Source: Pseudomonas fluorescens (GTDB taxonomy: Bacteria > Pseudomonadota > Gammaproteobacteria > Pseudomonadales > Pseudomonadaceae). Taken from it: a DNA stretch of 45,439 nucleotides. The position numbers were made by a program, and so were the translations under genes. A model generated the notes under the pieces. That model did no database searches and was not told where the DNA came from. It saw only the letters and a list, made by a program, of their open reading frames with translations. Each line of letters begins with the position of its first letter. Position 1 is the stretch's first letter. Shown here piece after piece: positions 34,507 to 42,587 of the stretch. The stretch covers positions 1 through 45,439 of the forward strand of contig NZ_CABVIX010000017.1 of assembly GCF_902498185.1 (NCBI RefSeq), in the 5' to 3' direction.

Positions 34507-34836
34507 TCAGCGATGCTCCAAGTATTCGCTGAGTGCTTTACGGGTCAGATCGTTCAAGGAAATGCTCTGCTTGGTGGCCGCCACGCTAGCCGCCAGGTGC
34601 AAGTCATGCCCAACCCTTACGTTGAACGATCCCTTGCAAGGAATCTCCGGCTCCTTGCCAAGGAATGCGCAAGTGTCGAGGTAGTCGTCTACTGCATCGC
34701 GGAATGCCTGTGTCAGACCTGCGACCGTCTCGCCTTCATAGCTGATCAGCGCGCGGATGAACTGGAGCTTGCCAAACAGGCAATTGTCTTCAGGGCTGGC
34801 CTCTATCGAGCCGTAGTAGCCCCGGTGCTGGATCAT
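34507..34836 (-). CDS. hicB: HicB-family antitoxin
   Basis: 109 residues. HicB-like partial RNase H fold at the N-terminus (Y-Y-G-S-I-E, F-I-R-A-L-I-S-Y-E-G-E-T-V) and an Arc-type ribbon-helix-helix at the end (S-I-S-L-N-D-L-T-R-K-A-L-S-E-Y-L). HicB normally neutralises the mRNA interferase HicA and represses the operon. The gene upstream, where hicA belongs, is reduced to a 17-codon frame. The antitoxin therefore now appears to be an orphan unless a hicA lies elsewhere. Confidence 0.85.
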   Translation of the reverse strand: MIQHRGYYGSIEASPEDNCLFGKLQFIRALISYEGETVAGLTQAFRDAVDDYLDTCAFLGKEPEIPCKGSFNVRVGHDLHLAASVAATKQSISLNDLTRKALSEYLEHR

Positions 34837-34844
34837 TGTGCTTA

Positions 34845-34898
34845 TCAGATCGATCCTCCTGCCTTAAGCTTGGCGAGCAATTTTTCTTGCCTGGACAT
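34845..34898 (-). pseudogene. hicA: HicA toxin remnant with internal deletion
   Basis: A 17-codon frame, MSRQEKLLAKLKAGGSI, with an excellent ribosome site (AGGAGAG three bases before the ATG). The first residues match the N-terminus of YcfA/HicA toxins (S-x-Q-E-K-L-L) and the last resemble a HicA C-terminus (L-K-A-G-G-x-I). This suggests that an in-frame deletion removed the whole catalytic middle, including the active-site His. It lies 8 bp before hicB in the usual toxin-antitoxin order. Confidence 0.6.
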
Positions 34899-35077
34899 TG
34901 GCTCTCCTTTTGCGACTGATTTAGTTGCGAGGGAGATAATCTTCAACCGTGCTGAAAGCGTAGAAATGTGCGCAGCCCAAGCGTCCAGTTCCAGCCCCGC
35001 GCCTGCATCCCGCTAGTCTGACGAGCACTGGCTTGGTCAGGGTGGGGTTGGGCAACATCCCTTGCGCTTTTGCTGCC

Positions 35078-36277
35078 TCAGGGTGTGCGGCGCAGAACCT
35101 CCGGAGGTTGCGCGCGGCGCATCTGCAGCAGCGCGTGGGCCAGCAGGCCGAACAGCAACCCCCAGAACGCTGCCGACAGGCCAAGGAAGGACACCCCCGA
35201 AGCGGTGACCAGGAAGGTGAACAGCCCGGCATCACGCTCATTCGGTTCGGCCAGGCTGCGCACCAGCGCTTCGCTGATCGCACCGTACAGCGCAAGCCCG
35301 GCCAGCGCGGCGATCAATGCCGCCGGGAATGCGGCGAACAGCGACATCAGCGTCGCCCCGGCGATCCCCAGCAACAGGTACAGCGCACTGCCGGCAACTG
35401 CTGCGACATAGCGCCGCCGGGGATTTTCATGGGCTTCCTGGCCCGTGCACAGGCTGGCTGTAACGGCTGCAAGGTTCAGCCCATGGCAACCGAATGGCGC
35501 GAGCAACGCCCCGGCCACTGCGCTGGCGCTGATGAGCGAGCTGGCCGGCGTGCCATAACCGGCGTTGCGCAACACAGCCATGCCCGGCATGAACTGCCCG
35601 GTCAGTGCTACCAGCACCAAGGGCAGTGCCAGGCTGAAGATCGCCGCCAGGCTGAACTGCGGGACGATCCATTGCGGTGACGCCAGCTCCAGCACCAGCG
35701 CCTCGCTACGAAAGGCACCGCTGGCCATGGTCAGCCCAGCGCCCACGCACAGCACTGCGGCCACGGCGTAGCGCGGTTGCAGCCTGCGCATCAGCACGTA
35801 GGTGGTGAACATGGTCAGCACCAGCACAGGCTGTACCGGCAGCGCACGGAATACTTCCGTGCCGAAGCTGAACAGAATGCCGGCCTGCATGCCGGACGCG
35901 ATGGAGCCTGGCAGATGCGCGATGATGCGGTCGAAAGCGCCGCTGATGCCGATCAGCAAAAGGACCAGGTTCGCGACCAGATAAGCACCTACAGCCTGTT
36001 CCAGGCCGAGTTGCGGCAAGGCGGTGACCAGCAGTGCCGAACCCGGGATCGACCAGGCGATCACCACCGGTACGCGGTAATGCAGGCTGAGAAGTGCGCC
36101 GAGCACGGCGCTGCCCATGGAGACGGCCCAGACCCAGGACGACAGCAAACCGTGGGACATGCCGGCGGCTTCGGCGGCATGGAAGATGATCACCAGCGGA
36201 CCGGCGTAGGAAATCAGGGTCGCGATGCAGCCGGCGACCAGGGCTGACAGGGAGCAGTCCTTGATCAGGGTTTTCAT
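35078..36277 (-). CDS. benE: BenE-type benzoate/H+ symporter
   Basis: 399 residues with about 11-12 transmembrane helices. The family signature G-A-L-L-A-P-F-G-C-H-G-L-N-L-A-A-V-T-A is present in the middle, and W-S-I-P-G-S-A-L-L near residue 90. BenE proteins import benzoate. The ATG at 36277 overlaps the stop of a 37-codon upstream frame (ATGA), so its translation is probably coupled to that relic. Neighbours include benK and scraps of the ben catabolic genes. The importer looks intact although the enzymes for benzoate oxidation are broken here. Confidence 0.9.
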   Translation of the reverse strand: MKTLIKDCSLSALVAGCIATLISYAGPLVIIFHAAEAAGMSHGLLSSWVWAVSMGSAVLGALLSLHYRVPVVIAWSIPGSALLVTALPQLGLEQAVGAYLVANLVLLLIGISGAFDRIIAHLPGSIASGMQAGILFSFGTEVFRALPVQPVLVLTMFTTYVLMRRLQPRYAVAAVLCVGAGLTMASGAFRSEALVLELASPQWIVPQFSLAAIFSLALPLVLVALTGQFMPGMAVLRNAGYGTPASSLISASAVAGALLAPFGCHGLNLAAVTASLCTGQEAHENPRRRYVAAVAGSALYLLLGIAGATLMSLFAAFPAALIAALAGLALYGAISEALVRSLAEPNERDAGLFTFLVTASGVSFLGLSAAFWGLLFGLLAHALLQMRRAQPPEVLRRTP

Positions 36278-36387
36278 GAGCGTTCTCGCAAGGCTTTGGC
36301 CGCCAGGCTGAAGGCCAGCTTGTGCGGGCGGATGATTGGCAGGCCGGCGATCATGGCGTCCAGCCGTTCGATGGTCGGGCTTGTCAT
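36274..36387 (-). pseudogene. catB-like N-terminal relic acting as a leader of benE
   Basis: 37 codons. The first ~26 residues (M-T-S-x-x-I-E-R-L-D-A, then L-P-I-I-R-P-H-K-L-A) closely resemble the N-terminus of muconate cycloisomerase CatB. The remainder is unrelated and ends in a TGA that overlaps the benE ATG. GGGAG lies seven bases before its ATG, so it is probably translated. I read it as what is left after a deletion removed most of catB and any genes between it and benE. Confidence 0.65.
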
Positions 36388-36418
36388 GCAAAAGCTCCCC
36401 GTTCAGTCGATGAAAACG

Positions 36419-37741
36419 TCAGGCCGTCGCCGCCTGGGCCTGGCGCCGGCCGCTGGCCAGGTGCACGGCCATGGCCAGCGCGGCGATCGCGCCGGGGATG
36501 GCGAAGGCGATGAAATTGAGTTGCAGCGGCAGATTGATGCCCATCAGCGCACCACCGAGTAGCGGACCGACGATTGCGCCATTGCGGCCGATCCCCGACG
36601 CCCAGCCCAAGCCGGTGGAGCGCACCGACAGGCCGTACAGCTGGGCGGCGCCGGCATACAGAAGGATCTGCGTGCCGATGGTGGTGGCGCCTGCGATGAA
36701 GATCAGCAGGTACAGAATCGGCATCGGGCTGTTCACGCCAAGCAGACTGATCGACAGTGCAGCGGCGATGAAGAAAGCCACCTTGACCTTGACAAGGTTG
36801 TAGCGATCACCCAGCCAGCCGCCGAGAATCGCCCCCGCCATGCCACCAAAGTTCAGAGCCAGCAGGAACGACAGGCTCGAACCCAGGCTGTAGCCGGCGT
36901 TGGCCATGAGCTTGGGCAGCCACGAGCTGAGTGCGTAGACCATCAGCAGGCAGCAGAAGAATGCCAGCCAGAGCGCCAGGGTACGGATGGCCAGGCCATT
37001 GCGGAACAGTTCCAGCACCGAGGTGCCGCCCCCCTTGAGGTCGGTCGCCTGCAGTGCGTCATCGGCCTGCACATCGCAGTCCGGGTCCAGGCGCTTGAGC
37101 AGCTTGCGGGCTTCATCGGTACGGCCGTTACGCACCAGGAAGCCGATGGACTCAGGCAGGTAATAGAGAATCACCGGCAACAGCAGCAGCGGCACTGCTG
37201 CGGCAAAGAACATCGACTCCCAGCCAAAGCGCGGCAGCATGAAGATACCGACACCCGCCGAGAGCATGCCGCCCAGCGAATAGCCGCTGAACATGATCGC
37301 CACCAACGTGCTACGCAGGCGTTTGGGTGCGTATTCATTCATCAGCGCCACGGCGTTGGGCATCAGGCCGCCACAGCCGAGGCCGGCGATGAAGCGATAG
37401 AGGCCGAACTCGCTGGGGCTGTCGGCAAAGCCATTGAGAATGGTAGCCCCGGAGAACAAGGCGAAACAGATGGCGATCCCTTTCTTGCGCCCGATGCGGT
37501 CGGCCAGGCTGCCGAACGCCAGGGCGCCGAACATCATGCCGAACAGCGCGTAGCTGCCCAGCGCTCCGGCCTGCAGCGGGGTCAGGCCCCATTCTTTCAT
37601 GATCACCGGCAACACCACGCCGTAGATGAACAGGTCATAGCCGTCGAAGATCAGCAGCAGGCCGCACCAGGCCATGACCCTCCAATGGAAGGCCGTGAAG
37701 CGGGCGTTATCGATGACCGGGTGTACGTCGAGGGTTCGCAT
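36419..37741 (-). CDS. benK: BenK-type aromatic acid:H+ symporter (MFS)
   Basis: 440 residues, 12 transmembrane helices, aromatic acid/H+ symporter (AAHS) family. Conserved elements: D-G-Y-D-L-F-I-Y-G-V-V-L-P in helix 1, the loop 2-3 motif G-x-L-A-D-R-I-G-R-K-K-G, and R-F-I-A-G-L-G-C-G-G-L-M-P-N. The overall pattern is very close to benzoate permease BenK of P. putida. The gene is intact and follows a benD scrap, the position it holds in the normal benABCDK operon. Since the promoter-proximal genes are gone, how it is expressed is unclear. Confidence 0.88.
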   Translation of the reverse strand: MRTLDVHPVIDNARFTAFHWRVMAWCGLLLIFDGYDLFIYGVVLPVIMKEWGLTPLQAGALGSYALFGMMFGALAFGSLADRIGRKKGIAICFALFSGATILNGFADSPSEFGLYRFIAGLGCGGLMPNAVALMNEYAPKRLRSTLVAIMFSGYSLGGMLSAGVGIFMLPRFGWESMFFAAAVPLLLLPVILYYLPESIGFLVRNGRTDEARKLLKRLDPDCDVQADDALQATDLKGGGTSVLELFRNGLAIRTLALWLAFFCCLLMVYALSSWLPKLMANAGYSLGSSLSFLLALNFGGMAGAILGGWLGDRYNLVKVKVAFFIAAALSISLLGVNSPMPILYLLIFIAGATTIGTQILLYAGAAQLYGLSVRSTGLGWASGIGRNGAIVGPLLGGALMGINLPLQLNFIAFAIPGAIAALAMAVHLASGRRQAQAATA

Positions 37742-37792
37742 GGCATCTGGTTCTCTTGTTGTTGTTCTGGAGCAACGCTTTGCCTGGAGGGG

Positions 37793-37960
37793 TCAGCCGA
37801 GGTCACCGCCGCCCACCGGCAGGGTCACGCCGGGGATGCAGGAGGGCTCATCGCAGGCCAGGAAGAGGGTCGCACTGCCCTGCTCGGCGCTGTTGCGCGG
37901 CACACGCCGGGGCGGTGCTTCGGTGCCGCCGGGCGCGGTGGCATAAAAGGGGCCGCCGTC
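37793..37960 (-). pseudogene. benD: benD remnant (cis-diol dehydrogenase)
   Basis: The reading frame gives A-T-A-P-G-G-T-E-A-P-P-R-R-V-P-R-N-S-A then, after a missing internal segment, L-F-L-A-C-D-E-P-S, and ends V-T-L-P-V-G-G-G-D-L-G stop. These match the C-terminal region of short-chain dehydrogenase BenD, with roughly 20-30 residues deleted inside and the catalytic N-terminal two thirds absent. Upstream limit approximate. Confidence 0.75.
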
Positions 37961-37992
37961 ACCCGAACGATGCCGGCAAGCCCAGAGGAAAC

Positions 37993-38040
37993 TCAGGCTG
38001 CAGCCCCAGCGAACTTCTCGAAGTAGACGTTCGCTGGGGC
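37993..38040 (-). pseudogene. benC: benC C-terminal remnant
   Basis: A short tail, A-P-A-N-V-Y-F-E-K-F-A-G-A-A-A then stop, which resembles the end of benzoate dioxygenase reductase BenC (xYFEKF near the terminus). It lies between the benA-like scrap and benD, where the end of benC is expected. The fragment is very short, so the assignment depends on position. Confidence 0.5.
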
Positions 38041-38041
38041 T
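38002..38041. repeat. 13-bp perfect inverted repeat at the ben deletion junction
   Basis: AGCCCCAGCGAAC at 38002-38014 and its exact reverse complement at 38029-38041, 14 bases apart. It spans the join between the benA and benC scraps. It may have helped the deletion or may be chance within the coding remnant. Confidence 0.6.
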
Positions 38042-38147
38042 TGCCGCTGTTGTTGAAAGTCCAGCCGTGGAACGGGCAGGTATAGCTGGAGCAGTAGCCG
38101 TGCTGATTCAGGTAGCCGATTCCCAGGATCATGACCGGGATCTCCAT
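38037..38147 (-). pseudogene. benA: benA remnant (Rieske domain of benzoate dioxygenase)
   Basis: The frame contains T-C-P-F-H-G-W-T-F-N-N-S-G-K, the second half of the Rieske iron-sulphur motif of BenA (C-x2-H with F-H-G-W). Upstream is a degraded stretch with P-V-M-I. The first Cys-x-His pair, the catalytic domain and all of benB are absent. It is in a different frame from the benC tail that follows. Confidence 0.72.
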
Positions 38148-38473
38148 TCTTCTTATCAGACGCAGGCAAGTTAATGCAGGCGAAGAAGAGGCCGATAGCC
38201 AATTCCTGCAGACCGCTATCCATTTTTTGCAAGAAGCGTAAAGGAGCCTTCAGCGTCGGTTGTAGACGTCGCGAGTTCACCTGCTGGCTTTACACGGCAG
38301 CAACAGCAGCAGGCCCTTGATCGACAGGAAATGAACGGCCACACATTCGAAAAAACCGTTCATGCGATCGAATTGGGTCGTTAGGCCGACTACTGCCTTG
38401 CCGAAAGACTGTAATCGACCCCTTCGGCTTGCGCAGTAGAACGACGGGTCGTGAATGATCGGCGATCGAGAAA
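38148..38473. other. No recognisable gene (decayed spacer)
   Basis: About 325 bp between the benA scrap and tcuC. Short frames exist on both strands but none resembles a known protein, and none has a good ribosome site. It probably includes the far edge of the collapsed ben operon and the insertion boundary of the tcu genes. Confidence 0.5.
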
Positions 38474-39775
38474 CTAAACGGTTCTGACTGCCAAAGCTTT
38501 TTGCCGGCGATACAGAATCGTGGTCGCCGTGAACCCGCACACCGCCGCGAACATCAGCCAGTAGGCAGGTGATGCCTTGTCTCCCGTGGCCTGGACCAGC
38601 AGCGTCGAGATTGCCGGAGTAAAACCACCAAACACCGCGGTGGCCAAACTGAAGGCCAGTGAAAATCCGACTACTCGCACGTTCTGAGGCATGACTTCGG
38701 TCAGTGCGGCGACCATGGCGCCGTTATAAATGCCAAAGAAGAATGAGAAGTACAGCAGCACAGCGAGCAGTCGTTCGAAACTCGCCGCCTCTGCCAGCCA
38801 GTGCATGGCGGGATAGGCAGTGAGGATGCACAGCAATGATATCGCCAGCAACAATGGCCGACGGCCAATGCGGTCGGAGAGCGCGCCGCCGATAGGCAGC
38901 CAGAGGAAGTTGCTGATGCCGACCAGCAGGGTGACCACCAGGCTGTCGGTAGTGCTCAGGTTCAGTACTGTCCTGCCAAACGTCGGTGTGTATACCGTGA
39001 TCAGGTAGAACGTGGTGGTTGTCATGGACGCCAGCAAGCCGCCTGCCAGGACGGTGCGCCAGTTGTCACGCATCGAGCGAAAGACTTCGCGAGTTGTCGG
39101 GCGATGGCTGCGAGCGGTGAAGGCAGCGGTTTCTTCCAGTGACCGGCGAATAATGAAAATGAACGGGATGATTACACAGCCAATGAAGAACGGAATACGC
39201 CAGCCCCAATCAGCGACTTCAGCGGCTTGCATCGTAGCATTGATCGTATAGCCCACCGCGGCCGCTACAACGATCGCCACTTGCTGGCTGGCCGATTGCC
39301 AACTGGTGTAGAAACCGGTGTGACCGGGGGTGGAAATTTCCGCCAGATATACGGAGACACCGCCCATTTCCGCACCGGCAGAGAAGCCCTGTAGCAGCCT
39401 GCCCAACAACACCAGAATCGGTGCAGCCACGCCAATGGCGGCATAGCCTGGCACCAGGGCGATCAATACGGTCCCGGCGGCCATGATCGATAGCGTCACG
39501 ATCAGCCCCTTGCGACGGCCCACCTTGTCGATGTAAGCCCCGAGCACAATGGCGCCTAATGGACGCATCAGGAATCCAGAGCCGAATACCGCGAAGGTCA
39601 TCATCAGCGAGGCAAACTCGCTGGTGGCTGGAAAGAAAGTTTGGGAGATGTAGGTCGCGTAGAACCCAAACAGAAAGAAGTCGAACTGCTCGAGAAAGTT
39701 ACCGCTGGTGACCCGCAAAATGGCGCCCAATTTGGACCCCTTGGCTCGGGTTGTTGCCGTTGTCGTTTTCATCAT
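38474..39775 (-). CDS. tcuC: TcuC, tricarballylate/citrate:proton symporter (MFS)
   Basis: 433 residues, 12 transmembrane helices, MHS/citrate symporter type. Signature N-F-L-E-Q-F-D-F-F-L-F-G-F-Y-A near residue 26, loop G-A-Y-I-D-K-V-G-R-R-K-G, and L-L-Q-G-F-S-A-G-A-E-M-G-G. Last gene of tcuRABC, following tcuB. The ATG at 39775 is preferred over a GTG six codons earlier, though neither ribosome site is strong. It imports tricarballylate, and perhaps citrate-like acids, for the dehydrogenase encoded upstream. Confidence 0.87.
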   Translation of the reverse strand: MMKTTTATTRAKGSKLGAILRVTSGNFLEQFDFFLFGFYATYISQTFFPATSEFASLMMTFAVFGSGFLMRPLGAIVLGAYIDKVGRRKGLIVTLSIMAAGTVLIALVPGYAAIGVAAPILVLLGRLLQGFSAGAEMGGVSVYLAEISTPGHTGFYTSWQSASQQVAIVVAAAVGYTINATMQAAEVADWGWRIPFFIGCVIIPFIFIIRRSLEETAAFTARSHRPTTREVFRSMRDNWRTVLAGGLLASMTTTTFYLITVYTPTFGRTVLNLSTTDSLVVTLLVGISNFLWLPIGGALSDRIGRRPLLLAISLLCILTAYPAMHWLAEAASFERLLAVLLYFSFFFGIYNGAMVAALTEVMPQNVRVVGFSLAFSLATAVFGGFTPAISTLLVQATGDKASPAYWLMFAAVCGFTATTILYRRQKALAVRTV

Positions 39776-39822
39776 GGCTACCGTTATGCTCACTATTGTT
39801 TTTGGAATGAGTGCTTAAACCG

Positions 39823-40980
39823 TCAGTCGCTGCCTGCGTTGATCGGGTTGGGTTGACGCTTCTCGATGGCGTGTTTGAGCAGCGCTGCGCTGCGGAATAT
39901 TCCATGGGCGAATTTGCTGTAGGGCATGGTTAAGAAAAACGCCATGACCAGGCCGAAATGGATAGCCAACATCAAGCCCAAGGCGCTGGTTTCACGGAAA
40001 GCCAGCAGCGCCAGGCCGCTTGCGCTGACCAGAAACAGCAGCGCGATGAAGCCGCGATCCATGGGCTTCTGATTCTCAGCGCCGTGGGCAGGGTCGCGAC
40101 GCAGGTTCAGCCAAAGAAGACCCGCCGGGCCGAGCAGCAGGCCGATGCCACCGGCAATACCCAACATCACCGGCAAGCTGAAGACCGGATAAGGCGCGGA
40201 CCACTTCAGCAGATAGTGAAAGAGTGTGGCGACACCGGTAGCGGCGAAGCACAGCATGAAGCCGTAGAAGGTGAGGTGGTGGAATCGGCGTCGCCACAAG
40301 GTGAATTTATCGTCCGCGTTGTTGCAGCCTTCACCATGGCCACCGTCCAGGTATTTGAGCTTCGCGACGTTCGCCGTAGCCTCCAATGCAGCGGACGCTT
40401 TCAACGGCAGTGGCGCTGCGACCGGTGAAACGTTGCGCCAGAAGCGCCGTACACCCAATGTCAGGGCAAGTACCGCAAAGCCGAACACTGAGCCGAACAT
40501 CAGCGCCAAGGTGTTATGCGGGAAAATCTTGTAGAAGTTGCCCCCGGGAATGGCCGTGAAGATATTGCCCATGAGCATCAGGGTCAGGCATAAAAACAAC
40601 GCCAGTCCCCCACCCGAAGCCAGCGCCAAGGTCAGGCCGTTGCGCTGATACAACTTGCCCATCACTTGTGGCCAGGCGTATTCGGCGTAAGTATCCAGGC
40701 GCACTTTGGCCATGGCCTTGGGTATGTTGACGTCGAATTCGTGGGGGGCGGCGTACTGACAGGCGTGCAGGCACGCGCCGCAGTTATGGCACAGGTTCGC
40801 CAGGTAATGGATGTCGGCCTGAGTGAATTCCAGTCGCCGGGTCATCGCCGGAAATACCGCGCAAAAGCCTTCGCAATACCGGCAGGCATTGCAGATGGTC
40901 ATCTGCCGCTGGACTTCACTTTCGTCAAGATTCAACACCGGGATCAACCCGCCCGACGCTTGGGGATCAAACAGTTGCAT
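39823..40980 (-). CDS. tcuB: TcuB, tricarballylate utilisation iron-sulphur/membrane protein
   Basis: 385 residues from the ATG at 40980, with GGAG seven bases upstream inside the end of tcuA. The N-terminal part has two 4Fe-4S-type motifs, C-N-A-C-R-Y-C-E-G-F-C and C-H-N-C-G-A-C-L-H-A-C. About six transmembrane helices with conserved histidines follow, likely for haem or quinone contact. In the known system TcuB re-oxidises the FADH2 of TcuA and passes electrons to the respiratory chain. Strong match in length, motifs and gene order. Confidence 0.92.
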   Translation of the reverse strand: MQLFDPQASGGLIPVLNLDESEVQRQMTICNACRYCEGFCAVFPAMTRRLEFTQADIHYLANLCHNCGACLHACQYAAPHEFDVNIPKAMAKVRLDTYAEYAWPQVMGKLYQRNGLTLALASGGGLALFLCLTLMLMGNIFTAIPGGNFYKIFPHNTLALMFGSVFGFAVLALTLGVRRFWRNVSPVAAPLPLKASAALEATANVAKLKYLDGGHGEGCNNADDKFTLWRRRFHHLTFYGFMLCFAATGVATLFHYLLKWSAPYPVFSLPVMLGIAGGIGLLLGPAGLLWLNLRRDPAHGAENQKPMDRGFIALLFLVSASGLALLAFRETSALGLMLAIHFGLVMAFFLTMPYSKFAHGIFRSAALLKHAIEKRQPNPINAGSD

Positions 40981-42421
40981 GTCGAGACTCCGTGTTTGCA
41001 GATGAAACGCCAAAGCCCACCGAAGCGGCCGCCTGCACGCCGGCGATGCGGCCAAACGCGGTTCCGATGGCCATGCCGATACCGGCGGTGTAACCCTTGC
41101 CCAGAACGTTGCCGGCCATCATTTCTCCCGCGACGAACAGGTTGGGGCTCGCTTTGCCGTTGAAATGCACGGCAGCGGTTTCGTCGGTGGCGAGGCCGAG
41201 GTAGGTGAACGTGACACCCGGTTTAAGCGGGTAGGCGTAGAAAGGTGGTTTCTCCAATGGCCGCGCCCAATGGGTTTTGGCAGGCGTCAGTCCTTGGGTG
41301 CAGCAGTCGTCTAACGCCGTGTGATCGAACGTGCCAACGCGGCAGGCGCTGTTGTAGTCCTCGACCGTCTTGACGAATTTTTCTTCAGGCAGCTTCAACT
41401 GGCGGGCAAGGTCTTGCAGAGTGTTGGCGGTGGTTCCGGGAAAGACCGGCGGCATGAAGCGGCCGATGGCTTGTTGATCGATGATCGAATACGCCTGCTG
41501 ACCGGGTTGTCCGGCCACCAGACGCCCCCAGATCGCATAGCGTTTTGGCCAGAAATCCTCACCTTCGTCGTAGAAGCGTTCGCCATCACGATTGACCACC
41601 ACACCGAGCGATACGCAGTCTATTCGGGTGCAGATTCCGCCGTCGTAAAGTGGCGCACGGGCATCAATCGCAACCATGTGTGCTTGCGTCGGATCGCCGA
41701 TCACATCTGCGCCAAGGTCGAGCATGCGCCGGAGCAGAATGCCGGTGTTGAACCGGGTGCCGCGGATCAGGAAATTGTCCGATGGCCATTCACCGCGTTC
41801 GTTCTGACCCCAGGCTTCGCGCAGCCATTCACGGTTGGATTCGAAGCCGCCGGCCGCCAACACGCAGGCCCGGGCTTCAATGCGTTCTGCGGCAAAACGT
41901 TGACCCTCGACCTCATGTTCGCCCACGTGGGCGGCGACGAATTTCCCCTCATCCAGTTCGATGTCGGTCACTCGCGTGTTGTAGCGAATTTTTACGCCCA
42001 GACGCTCGGCACTGCGGAAATAGGCATTGACCAGCGCTTTGCCGCCGCCCATGAAAAATGCATTGGTCCGCGCCACGTGGAGCGCGCCGGACAGCGGTGG
42101 CTGAAAGTGCACGCCATGGGAACGCATCCAGTCGCGGCAGGAAGACGATGCCCGAATTGCAATCCGTGCAAGCTTTTCATCCGTGAGGCCGCCGGTAACT
42201 TTTAACAGGTCTTGCCAGTATTCCTCCTCCGGATAGGCATCGATCAGCACGTCCTGCGGTTCGTCGTGCATGCACCGCAGATTACGGGTGTGTTGGGAGT
42301 TGCCACCGCGCCAGATTTTCGGAGAGGCTTCCAGCAGCGTCACGCTGGCGCCCGCTTCTCGTGCCATCAGAGCGGCGCACAAGGCAGCGTTGCCACCCCC
42401 TATGATTAAGACATCGATCAT
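40967..42421 (-). CDS. tcuA: TcuA, FAD-dependent tricarballylate dehydrogenase
   Basis: 484 residues. The dinucleotide-binding motif I-I-G-G-G-N-A-A-L-C-A-A is at the start, with A-A-G-G-F-E-S-N in the middle and a C-terminal FAD contact F-V-A-G-E-M-M-A-G-N-V. Belongs to the fumarate reductase/succinate dehydrogenase flavoprotein family. It oxidises tricarballylate to cis-aconitate, which enters the TCA cycle. GAGGAG precedes the ATG. The tail overlaps the start of tcuB. A candidate TcuR operator lies in the 166-bp gap upstream. Confidence 0.93.
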   Translation of the reverse strand: MIDVLIIGGGNAALCAALMAREAGASVTLLEASPKIWRGGNSQHTRNLRCMHDEPQDVLIDAYPEEEYWQDLLKVTGGLTDEKLARIAIRASSSCRDWMRSHGVHFQPPLSGALHVARTNAFFMGGGKALVNAYFRSAERLGVKIRYNTRVTDIELDEGKFVAAHVGEHEVEGQRFAAERIEARACVLAAGGFESNREWLREAWGQNERGEWPSDNFLIRGTRFNTGILLRRMLDLGADVIGDPTQAHMVAIDARAPLYDGGICTRIDCVSLGVVVNRDGERFYDEGEDFWPKRYAIWGRLVAGQPGQQAYSIIDQQAIGRFMPPVFPGTTANTLQDLARQLKLPEEKFVKTVEDYNSACRVGTFDHTALDDCCTQGLTPAKTHWARPLEKPPFYAYPLKPGVTFTYLGLATDETAAVHFNGKASPNLFVAGEMMAGNVLGKGYTAGIGMAIGTAFGRIAGVQAAASVGFGVSSANTESRHATV

Positions 42422-42527
42422 TATCGCTCCTCGGTTTGCAAGGGGCGGAAACGAAGTGCCCCTTGCGAGTGGGGAGAACGATAGGGTGGGAAAGGAACAG
42501 CCGAAAGGCTGGTTCTGATGCGGGGTG

Positions 42528-42542
42528 TTTAGTTTTGCTAAA
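42528..42542. promoter_or_regulatory. LysR-type operator (T-N11-A dyad) upstream of tcuA
   Basis: TTTAG-TTTTG-CTAAA is a perfect 5+5 dyad containing the T-N11-A core of LysR boxes. It lies 107 bp upstream of the tcuA start and 46 bp past the end of tcuR, the expected place for TcuR control of tcuABC. Confidence 0.6.
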
Positions 42543-42587
42543 GCCTCTGTCGCCTGGAAAGATCTATTGTGCCGGGTTGAAGGAGGG

